Position numbers and translations under genes: made by a program. Below, in pieces: positions 27,201-39,200 of a DNA stretch of 64,000 nucleotides. Each line of letters starts with the position of its first letter. Within the stretch, counting starts at the first letter, position 1. Below the pieces are notes generated by a model that was given only the letters and a program-made list of their open reading frames with translations, was not told where the DNA came from and made no database searches. Source of the DNA: Ailurus styani (taxonomy: Eukaryota > Chordata > Mammalia > Carnivora > Ailuridae); NCBI GenBank assembly GCA_002007465.1, contig LNAC01000018.1:7952979-8016978 (forward strand). The letters are read 5' to 3'.

Positions 27201-30200
27201 GCCTAAATTATTTACTATATGGCTTTTTATGAAAAGAGTTTGTGAGTTCCTTGATTGCTTGATGTCGATGTGTGATAGAAGAACATTTCCCCTGCCCCTT
27301 TTCCTTATGTACTTTTATAATACAGGTGTACTTTGCTGTTTAAAAAAAATATATCTTTTGTAAGAAACGAAATCTTGCCATTTGCAACGACGTGGATGGA
27401 ACTGGAGGGTATTATGCTGAGCGAAATAAGTCAATCAGAGAAAGACAATTATCATATGATCTCTCTGATATGAGGAACTTGAGAGTCAGGGTGGGGGGTC
27501 GTGGGTGGTAGGGAGGGAAAAATAATGAAACAAGATGGGATGGGGAAGGAGACAAACCATAAGAGACTCCTAATCTCACAAAACAAACTGAGGGTTACTG
27601 GGGTGTGGGAGGGTAGGGATAGGGTGGATGGGTTATGGACATTGGGGAGGGTTTGTGCTTTGGTAAATGCTGTGAAAGATGTAAGCCTGATGATTCACAG
27701 ACCTGTACCCCTGGGGCAAAGAATAAAAAATAAATAAATAAATAAATAGAAAAAAATCTTTTGTAATTTTCATAGAAGATTTATAGTTGTAATAATTTGA
27801 AGTTGAATGACAATTCCAGCAAGCGTAATATATACTCCTAATTTAATTTTTTTTTGTGAATTGTTTTAGTTCTGGTGTTGTTTGGGAGATGAAACCAAAA
27901 CAGAAATGGAAGCCTTTTAGTCAAAAGCAGATAATGTTGCTGGAACAGTCCTATAAAAAATATCAAGTATCAAAAGACCATGGATGGATTAAACTAGATA
28001 ATAATTTTGAGGTATACCAAAATTTTTTTGTTTTGGTTTTTATATATGTATCTCATTGGTGCATAATAAGGAAAATTTACTGTCCAAGTAAAAATGTGTG
28101 TGCAGAAACTTATTTACTAGCAAGTAAACTCTTATTTGTTAGTAGGATCGACATGACCGATACTCATTAGTACATTTTAAGTTAAAATATGTTATTAAAC
28201 CATATACTGTGAAACATGATTTAAGTATGTTTCTCTTTTGCGTGTTTGTAGTTTCTTCTGTTTACAAGACAGTTTTATGGAACTTGTTTTCAGTAAGATT
28301 ATGCAGAAATTAATATTGCAATTAATATTGGAACTTTTGTTCTGTTTTGAATGATACCAATATACCTTGGTAAATAAAGTCTGTGCAAAATTATGTATTT
28401 CAGTAATGAAAAATCCGTAGAAAATCCGTTCAATTAAGTTCATTAAATGTGAACGATTGTTGGGCTTGGGTACTGTCACAAATACAGGTGAACTCTCTGC
28501 AGGCCCCAACTGAAAATGACTTTTGCCCTAGGAAGACCCCAGAAGCTTGACTGCAATTTCTCATTTGCTTCGGTTCAGTCACACACCTTTAGTTATTCTT
28601 TGTCTTTGATGTCTAATGGTTGGGTTTGCATTGGTTACCAGATATGCTCCTCACCCCAAACCTCATCCCTGTAAATGTTGGCCGTGCTCAGATGAAAATA
28701 AACTGACAGAAATAAGCTATTAACTATTCTTTGTTTAACTTTGTTAGAACAAAATTTTAGAGTTACCTATAATCACTCATTATTATTGAGGTTTTTAAAA
28801 AATATAAAGCATGGTTTATTTTCTTTAACTGCAGTTTATATAATTGAAAATTCTCTCAGTTGTTTTCTTGTTTTCCTCATCATTTTGGTGGAAAACTGAT
28901 GATTCTGCTTCAAAGATCTCAACGGTAGATCACCTTAAGGCAGATATTTTGGTGAGAGATAGAGATTAAAATGTTTTCTCCTTTCAACTTGTCAGTAAAT
29001 GGATATTTTAAAATGGGCTCTCCTGCTAATACCAAGTCATCATAAACATATGTGCTTTTTCCCCAGGTCAATTTTGATAAAGTTCCAATGGAAATGCGCC
29101 TCCCTGTTCATTGCCCAATAAAGCGAGATTTTTTATCAGGGATTCAGATTGAATTTAAGCAATCTCCTCACCAGAGAAGTTTAAGAGCCAGATTGTACTG
29201 GCTTCAGGTAACATTGTCATTTTCAGTTCAGTAAGTATATCTAATCACTTTGGGAAACCTGGGGATGAAATTTTTTCTGCAAGACTCTAGCATATATTGT
29301 AAACAGTATTTTTCTTTTTGTTTGTGTGTTTATTCCCTTTTCCCATGTATCCTGTGGATTCTCTATACTTAGCGTCCAAGTCCAAAGACCTTATGACTGT
29401 TGAGACTGTTTAATTTGACCAGTTAGCGTGCAAGAGTGTTTTCCTGCACTGAAGTTGTTATTTTTAAATAATTCTTTTGAATTTGTCTTGGGATCCCAAA
29501 ATAAGATTTTCTTTTGTCATTCTACACAGGAGTGAACATCAGAGAACATTTTAGTCTGCTTACTTGCTTGCTCCCTTCTTGCTTCCCTTCCTCTCTTCCT
29601 TTTAACTACTAAATACTACTTAGGACATTCTTATTCTTTTTCTTCTTTCTAATTTCATATCCTCTGGCGCCTGGGTGGCTCAGTGGGTTAAAGCCGCTGC
29701 CTTCGGCTGAGGTCATGATCCCAGGGTCCTGGGATCAAGGCCCACATCGGGCTCTCTGCTCGGCAGGGAGCCTGCTTCCTCCTCTCTCCTCTCTCTCTGC
29801 CTGCCTCTCTGCCTACTTGTAATCTCTCTCTCTGTGTCAAATGAATAAATCTTTAAAAAAAAAATTTCATATCCTCTAATTTCATATCCATTCTCCACTT
29901 ACATTTTACTTAAATTGTAAGCTGTCAAAATCTCACATGATCCATCAGCACAAATATTTTGGTTAATAGTGTGTACGCTGTACAGTGTTAATGCACTTAT
30001 GAGGAAATTAAATATTTCTTTATGTAAAAGGTTGCACTTGCTGGCATATGTACAAATTTTAGTTTTAACGTGAAACTTCTAATAGCACCATGTATACAAT
30101 GCAAAATATTTAATTCTGATGAAATTAGCAGCCTCTTCTATAATATTATCTCTAAAACTAAAAGTTGTTACATTATTTCAAATCCTGCTGAGTTATTTTC

Positions 30201-33200
30201 TTCTTTTTCTTTTTTTTTTTTTAAGGTTGATAGTCAGTTACCAGGTACAATGTTTCCTGTTGTATTTCATCCTGTAGCTCCTCCAAAATCTATTGCTTTG
30301 GATTCAGGTAAGAAAAAAGAAAAAATTGAGATGTCCTATTTTAAAAATTAAGTAGACATTATTTTGATCTAGTATAAAGCTTGATTTTTTTTTCCTGATT
30401 TTTGTTTGTTTCCTTTCTTCCTCTTAGAGCCCAAACCTTTCATTGATGTGAGTGTCATCACAAGATTTAATGAATACAGTAAAGTATTACAGTTCAAGTA
30501 AGTAGAGATTCCCCTGTTTAACTAAAAGAATTTAAAACGAGAATCTATTTTGAAAATAAATTTCACTCCTATGAGGCTGACTTCCATATAAAACTTATTT
30601 TCCTCCTGAACATACGAATCTACTTTTGGTCAAGTAATTTTCTGTGTTGGACTTAATATAATAATAGTCCTTCTGTATTTTAAAGTATAAAATTCCTTAA
30701 CCACTTTTCCTCTTTGTAATTCCAATCAGAATATAAAATGGCCAGTGAAATATAAGAGATGTATGTATTTGTGAAATGTCCTCTTGAAAACAATTGCTGT
30801 AGCCCTTAAAAATGGAATAACATATGCTATATCTTCTTACTGTATTTGTCTCTTCTGTAACATGATAAACACGGGATTTGGGACTTTAAATGCTAAGTGT
30901 CAATAGCATCGAATGATAATAATAATAGCAGTATTACCTCTAGTGAAACCTTAACTCTAGTGGGGGAACAAAAACAGCTCAGTTAAGGATACCTTGATCT
31001 TGTTAATGTAATACTTTTTTTAAGACATGAAGGAGTACAATCTTGTTGTGACTTCTGGCCAAAATCAAAGTTTAACATTGAAAATTACAAGGTTTGATAG
31101 AAACCCTTTTCTGTCTTTTCAAAAAAATTTTTTTCCTCAGGTATTTTATGGTCCTCATTCAAGAAATGGCCTTGAAAGTTGATCAGGGGTTTCTAGGAGC
31201 TATTATTGCCCTGTTTACCCCAGCAACTGACCCTGAAGCTGAAAGAAAACGGGTAACAATTTTTATTTCTTGGGAAAATTATAAACTAAAAAAAAATAAT
31301 AAATCAGCCATTCTTTGAACTAACCAGAGGAAAAAAATTGAAATACTAATTCTTGATTTCATTTTTTTTAGACAAAGTTAATCCAACAAGATATTGATGC
31401 TCTAAATACAGAATTAATGGAGACTTCAATGACTGATATGTCAGTTCTTAGTTTCTTTGAACATTTCCATATTTCTCCTGTTAAGGTTTGTTGTAATTAT
31501 TATTTTGAAAATTGTGCAGAATTGTTGTAGGGTTTTTAAAGGCTCTGTGTATAAATGCGTTTTAATTTGTTGTATCGGATATTCGGTGGGAATTTTATTT
31601 GATTAATTGAAATAATTAAGATAAAACTCTTTAACATATGTACAACCATAATTCCCACAGAGAAACCATCAGAGCATGTTCTCTAGTCTTGAATTAATAA
31701 CCCCTTTATTCAAGGAAGGAGCTGACAAAAGCATTTCTTAATTAAGCGAAGAAGTGCTCACCAACATTTAATGTTTTGGTTGCACTTTGTAACTACTATC
31801 ACTGTCTGAACAGAGAGCTATAATGGGTGCCCTAACCAGAATGTGAAAACGCTGAAGTAGGTATTATACTGTTGATGTGGTGTTTTTCACCCTTCCAAAA
31901 TTTGATTGTAACTAAGGGAGTGGAAAATTGGATACCTTTCACTTGCCTGATTTTGTACTTTATGAACCCATTTCCTTTTCTCCTTTTGTTGTTGTTTTTA
32001 GGTTTTATAGGAAGAGGTGACTGCTTAGTAAATTCACAAATGCCACCAACCATAACTCTCTACACTTGTGTAATGGGCCAGATTTACAATTAAGTAACTC
32101 TAAAATATTGATGGTCCTTTACATTCTCAACAACTGTTCACAGCACATTATTTTCAATTGCATACACCAATCCTTTCGGCTAAGTAAATTAATTTATAAA
32201 ATGGAATTGAATTATTATTTTAAGTTGATATACTAATTTGGTAGTATTAAACATATTTGCAGGGTTAGGTTTAAAATTTATATCATTCCATGTGGTAGAT
32301 TATATACAATTTCTTTTTCATGATTAAGTGAAAATCACTTATGAGATTGAACAATACCTTCAGCAAATATTTGCCGAATGCCTACTTTCAAAGTTGCTCT
32401 GGAAAGTATGAAATGACTTCCTGGAGTTTATAATCTTAGGGGAGTGTTAGAGATTGTTAATTTATCAATTCATGATTTTACGCATGTTGGGAATTACACG
32501 AGGCCGAGTGATTAAGATCATGAACCGTAGTTGTTTTCTTATTCTATGGTGACTTTGCCTTAGCAAAGGTTGGACCTCTGTCCACCTAAGCCGACCTTTC
32601 CTGGATCTGTATACTCTCTGACTCTGCAGATGGGCAGAAGTCCACATCAAAAGAACAAACAAAACAAAACCGCAAACCAGGCTTTCCTGGTTTTACCCCA
32701 AGTCTCCTCCATTGAGCTCTTGACCTCTCATTGGTTAGGTAAAATGCACAATAAGAAAGGAGAGTCATCTGCTTTATTTGCCTGGATAGAACTACCTTCT
32801 GCCTGTGTCTTTTGCCACTATTGCACTGTCGATGACACAGCACAAAATGGAAGAAGCTAAATGGGAATGTGAAAATCTCATGTTTAAGTACTGAGTTGAA
32901 GGAGTCTGTAGAAAATGAAAACCTTATTACTCTTTTAAAAATTTATTCAGCAGCTTGCCAGTTGTTGCTGTAATTGTCATGTTGTTGTTACTTATTATTT
33001 TATAATTATAATTGTTATTATTAATTATTGCCATAAATTATTTACCTTATTTGGATGAAAACAAGTTATTAATTATTTTGACTGGTAGACAAGCTTTGCA
33101 TGCCAGTTGACAGGTTTTTCTTCTTAAAATGATTATACTATTTTTGTAAAGTGTTTTGAGCCCCTCCATATAAACACAATGGTCTTTGTACACTTCAGAT

Positions 33201-36200
33201 AAAATTTTAGTTCTTTGAAACAGACTAATTTGTACTATATCAAAAAGCAAATATGAGAATCAGGTATTAGTGGGTTATCCTGTGTGGTGCGTAGAGTAAC
33301 AAATAATACCTTTCTTTAGGACTCTGAAAGATACAACATCTGTTTGTATCTGGAAGATCTGATTACTATGTATGTAAATTTTTTGGTTTTGTTTTTAGCT
33401 TTTCTTTATTAAACATTATTTTTCTTTTAGTTGCATTTGAGTCTGTCCTTGGGTAGTGGAGGTGAAGAGTCAGACAAAGAAAAACAGGAAATGATTGCAA
33501 TTCATTCCATCAATCTGCTGTTGAAAAGCATCGGTGCTACTCTGACTGATGTGGATGACCTAATATTCAAGTAAGATTTATGTTGGGGGGGGTGGAATTT
33601 GTACCAAGGTTATGTTTCTGGATATTAATTCTGCCCATGTGGGCTAGAATGTTAGCTTAGAAGATGATAATTCTCATTTGAAGCTTAGCCCCTTTCATTA
33701 TGCTTTTTAGATATACTTATTTTATTCTTAAAGAGTTTTGTATTTTCTTCAGTTATTCAATGTTGATAACACATGAATATAGAATAAAAATGGAATTATT
33801 TTAGTAGTAGCTTATAAATTGACCATGTTTTAAAACAGACTTTTATTTGGAAATATTTAGCAGTATGGTGAGATTTCAGTATAATCATGTGGAAAAGTAT
33901 AGAAAATAACTCTTTGTAGCATTTAATCTAAGAATACTTACATGTGCTAGATATATTTGAATTCAGTGAATGTTTATTGAATTGAATATTCAGCAATGAT
34001 ACTGGAACAGGGACTTACCTTGGAGGAAAGAAACCCATTTTTATTATTTCCACCTTACTTGTACACATCAAATTTCATAGGAATGGAAGGATTAAATATA
34101 AAATTCAAATGAAAAAGACTGAGGAAAATATCAAGGTTAATTGTTGTCAGATCTCTGAGTAAAGGATGTCTTTTCAGTTTAAAAGCAATGGGAGGGCGCC
34201 TGGGTGGCTCAGTGGGTTAAAGCCTCTGCCTTCAGCTCAGGTCATGATCTCAGGGTCCTGGGATCGAGCCCCGCATCAGGCTCCCTGCTTGGTGGGGAGC
34301 CTGCTTCCTCCTCTCTGCCTATTTGTGATCTCTCTCTCTGTCAAATAAATAAATAAAATCTTTTTAAAAAAAAAAACCATGAAGGGCGCCTGGGTGGCTC
34401 AGTGGGTTAAAGCCGCTGCCTTCGGCTCAGGTCATGATCCCAGGGTCCTGGGATCGAGGCCCGCATCGGGCTTTCTGCTCAGCGGGGAGCCTGCTTCCTC
34501 CTCTCTCCTCTCTCTGCCTGCCTCTCTGCCTACTTGTAATCTCTCTCTCTGTGTCAAATGAATAAATAAAATCTTTAAAAAAAAACAAAAAAAAACAAAA
34601 AAAAACAAAACAAAAACCATGAAATGCAACCAAAGACTTATATTCAACACTTACATATGGCAATCCCAATTATTATTGTCAAGATTTGGAAATGTCTGAC
34701 AGTGCGAGAATTGTTTTGTTATGACACTTCCACATCATGGAATGCTAAGCATCCATTAAAAATGGTTACATAGAGGGCGCCTGGGTGGCTCAGTGGGTTA
34801 AAGCCTCTGCCTTCGGCTCAGGTCATGATCTCAGGGTCCTGGGATTGAGGCCCGCATCGGGTTCTCTGCTCAGCGGGGAGCCTGCTTTCTCCTCTCCCTG
34901 TCTCTCTGCCTGCCTCTCTGCCTACTTGTAATCTCTCTCTGTGTGTCAAATAAATAAATAAAATCTTTAAAAAAAAAATGGTTACATAGAATTTTGAATA
35001 ACCTAGCGAAGTACTTATTCACAATATTGAGTGGAAGAATGCATACAAAATATTTTAAATATTTTTGAATTGAATAGAAAAGAAAGAATTCAAAGTGGGA
35101 AATGACAAGAAAAAAATCTAAAAAATCCATTGTATGGTGGGATCTAAAAAATCCATTGTATGGTTGAGATTTTCAACCTTTTTACTGTTTGTATATTTAT
35201 GAAAGACTTGTATGAGAATGTGCTTTTACAGTAATTTTGTTACCATGATATAAAGATTTCAAACATAAATTATATGTGGCAGATGTACAAATCGAACTGT
35301 GAAGGATTAGCGATGATTTATCATTGAAATTTTAAGTCTCTTTCTTTCAGAATGTAGTCATCGTGCCTTTGAATCTTTCTTTCTCCTCCCAGACTTGCTT
35401 ATTATGAACTTCGGTATCAGTTTTACAAGAGAGATCAGCTCATGTGGAGTGTGGTTAGACATTACAGTGAACAGGTAATTTTCTATCATAGTAGCTAACA
35501 AGGAATATACGTCGTAAAGTATCAGGCAAAACATTTGTATGTGATGCCACACTGTGCAAAATTGTTTATCTAATTTACTTCAATTTGCAGTCTCATTACT
35601 TTGTAGTTTTCTTGAATGATTAGTTTCTATGTCTTTAGTTTTTTCTCCTCTGTATAAGTTTTTGAAAGTTTCCTCTGATGCCTTTTTTCTTTTGCAATTA
35701 TACACTTACCACTTTGGGAAAGAATACTGATGTAGGAGGCATCACACTTATTTCGTGAATGTCTCCAGTTTCTAAGCACAGTCTAGTAGAGTCAGGAGAA
35801 GAATTCTAAGCCAGGCTCTTTCCCATACCTCAGTTACTCCCTGACTTGAATTGGATGCAGAGGCATAGTACTTGTTTCAGGGTGATAGGGTACCATTGCT
35901 GCACTGTGGAACTCCAGGGCGACGGTGCCCTTTCCTTCCTCTGCTGGAAAGTCTTTTCTCCTATGCTATATATAGACATTATGATTATTATGTGTTCAAA
36001 TAAGGATGTGTTTTCATTTGTAGGGTTTTTTTTTAGGTTATTAATTACTTCCCCATCTAGTTTCATAGTAATAGTGATAGTAACATAATAATAAAAATAA
36101 GTAAAAAAATAAGTAACTATTTTTGAATTATATATTCATTTAATATGTGTACTCAGCCATGCAAGGTCAATGTAATCCACCTCTCATTTTTTTAATGAGA

Positions 36201-39200
36201 AGACTGAGGCCCTATTATCGAGACTGACCTATGCAAGGTTACATAGCTGCGAACTGGCAGACTGCCTCAGACCTTTACTAGCATAACGCCTGGCACATAG
36301 TGAAAGATCAGTTAATGGGTATAGTCATGGTTATTCTGCATTGATTTCTTTTACCGATCTCACATAGTACTCTCCTTTCTTCCACAGGCATCATGATACG
36401 GTTTCTTACAACAGTAGTAAAGGACTTACTATACATTTTTTTCCCTTTAGTTCTTGAAACAGATGTATGTCCTTGTATTGGGCTTAGATGTGCTTGGAAA
36501 CCCATTTGGATTAATTAGAGGTCTGTCTGAAGGAGTTGAAGCTTTTTTCTATGAACCCTTCCAGGTATTGATCTTTTATTTATTTTAAGTATAGGTACAG
36601 ATAATGTTATTTCTGTTTTTTTAATGACAAATAATTTGTATTTTAAGTGTATCTGGGAATTGAATAATGTTCAGATAACAAAAATACATCAACATCATAC
36701 TTTATTTAAAATTACGTGAGATGACTTTAAAAGATTGTTGTAGAATTAATTGAGCACTTCTAGTGTCTCGGCGCTAAAACGTGCCCACGTTTTCCAGGAT
36801 TTCACGTAGTTATAAGGAAGAATGCTAGGTATGTTAACACCATTTCAAGGCTGTTTCACCACTATGGAAAGGACTCAGGGGATAAGAAAAGCTGACTTTG
36901 TTTTGTATTCAAGCTTTCCTCTAACCTGTTTACCTCCACTGGGTAGAGGAACTCAGGAACCCAAAGTAGTGAGGGTTTTAGCAGGACAGCACAGAGAGAA
37001 CACACAGGAGAACAAGACTGTGTGGGCTTTTAGTCTTGTTACTAGTGCAGCTTGCTGCAGCAGTCTGATGGGACTCGGTCCTGGGAGACCGACTTCATTC
37101 AGATTGTGACTGAAGCCATGGTTTATTCCTGATCAGTTTTTGTCATCTCAGAAGAGTTTGCCAAGACCATGTGGGTTGAAGGTATCTTCAAATGCAGTAG
37201 GTATGCCGTCAGTATTTGATTTAGAGGGTGAAAACTGATATCACAGTGTTTGTGGATCTCTAGAGTCTCTATCTTCATGGAAACCCTGAAATACTAGAGC
37301 AAAAGTTTTAAGCTTATTTAAATTATAAATAGCAAACTTTTTTTTTTTTTTTTTTTTGGTCAGGGTGCTGTTCAAGGCCCTGAAGAATTTGCTGAGGGGT
37401 TAGTGATTGGAGTAAGAAGTCTCTTTGGACATACTGTAGGTATGGATCACCTATTTGTGTGTATAAATATATGTATTTTTATTGTAATTATTCTAAAATG
37501 CATTGTTTATAAAAAATACAGAGGATCAGTTTTCTAATAATCCCTTTTAAAAGATGTGTTCCCTTGTTCTTAAATGGAAAATAACAGACTTGCTGAGTTT
37601 GTTTGTGTCTTTGTAATGTTGGATCAATGTGCTTTTTTCTATACAACGCTTTTTAGAACAGTTTTAGGTTTACAGAAAAATTTTGGAGAATCATTGTACT
37701 TTGAATAGTTTTATTCTTCTTGATATATGAAAAATGATAAAAATACATTTCTGTATGTTTGTACATGAGAGAGAATCTGAAGCAGCTGTTTAAAGCAATG
37801 GCATGCTGAATACTGTGTTAATGGTCTTTAAAGAAACAATGTGATCGACTTCTCTGAGTCTTCTGATAGGTGGTGCAGCAGGAGTTGTATCTCGCATCAC
37901 TGGTTCTGTTGGAAAAGGTTTGGCAGCAATTACAATGGACAAGGAATATCAGCAGAAAAGAAGAGAAGAGATGGGTCGACAGCCTAAAGATTTTGGAGAC
38001 AGTCTAGCCAGAGGAGGAAAGGGCTTCTTGCGTGTAAGTCTCTTACCGAATCTTCAAGAAGCCATGAACTTTGAGATACACTTTATAAATGTACTTTACC
38101 TGGTTTTTTACAACTTGGAATATTACTTGTGAGTCAAGAGCTGTCTAGCAGTAGTGATAAATTGTGGACTTTTCTGTTTCCTTGTGTGCCGTCCTTCCCC
38201 CGATATCACTATCACATCTATCCCTCAAATCCCAGACTTAGTTTGGCACTTGGGCCAAAGTGAGAACTCTGTAATGATGACCAGTTAGCACTCTTCTGGA
38301 AGGCAAAGAAGCAAAGCAGAGAAAAATATGGTACATTATGGTAACTAGAGACAGGAGGAGTTGTTTAGGTCGTTATCAGTTGACCATTTCTGTGGAAGGG
38401 GAGGTATACAAAGCTTAGTGTTTGTAAACCAGGAACTGCCTTTTGCTGTTTTTCAGTACTTTAAAAATTATACTATAAAAATTATACATTATAATATAAA
38501 TTATAAGTAAAAATTTAATAATTTAAAAATTATTATGTCAATTATATTGAGGTATAAGTAATTATAAGAACTTGTATGTACTCGTTTTACTAAGTAATGT
38601 AAATATTATAGGTAAAGCTATAAAGTACTATTTGATCACCCTCACCTCTTCTCAGAATATCTCATCTTCTCAACAGTGTGTATACTTCAGTTCTCTTTCT
38701 GTGCATTTGTATAATGTACAGGTGGTTTATTTATTACCATTGCTTAGCAAGTATTAAGAATGTATAAACATATTACTGTTTTAATTTTGGAAATAATTTC
38801 AGGAACTGTAACTTCTGTGTTTGTACCAGTGTTGTATGTTGTCTAATTGAAAGTGCCTTACTTGTCAGGCTATTTGCGATACTTCACAGTTCTCTTCATT
38901 TTCAGTTTTCCACACTTCTGCTAAATTACAAAGTAATTTCATTAAAATTTATATTAGATCTTAAGGATTACTTGGGTCAACTTATTCATTTTACTGGTAT
39001 GGAAACTGAGATTAGAAGAGAGTGAATCGATTGCCCATGGTTACATGGCTGATTGGTGCCCGAGCCAGATGTAGAATCTTTTCACCTGCTTTCCTATTCT
39101 TTCTCTTATAAAATGTTACTTCTACAAAGTGATTTTGTTTAAAATTTTCTATTGTATAATATTTTAAAAATCATAGTGCTTACTTAGGTACATGTTCACA

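Noticed and set aside
27501..27737. 78-codon ORF repeated at 40550
   Set aside because: It lies entirely in the L1 3' UTR, and both copies are recent retroposed ends without a start context or gene structure.
32465..32860. Overlapping ORFs on both strands (up to 96 codons)
   Set aside because: They are mutually overlapping with no recognised family, inside an intron; ordinary chance ORFs.
33319..33372. Possible extra VPS13A exon (acceptor tttctttag, then [17 protein letters not shown])
   Set aside because: Its length before a usable donor is not a multiple of three, so it would shift the frame between E22 and E23. These join perfectly without it.
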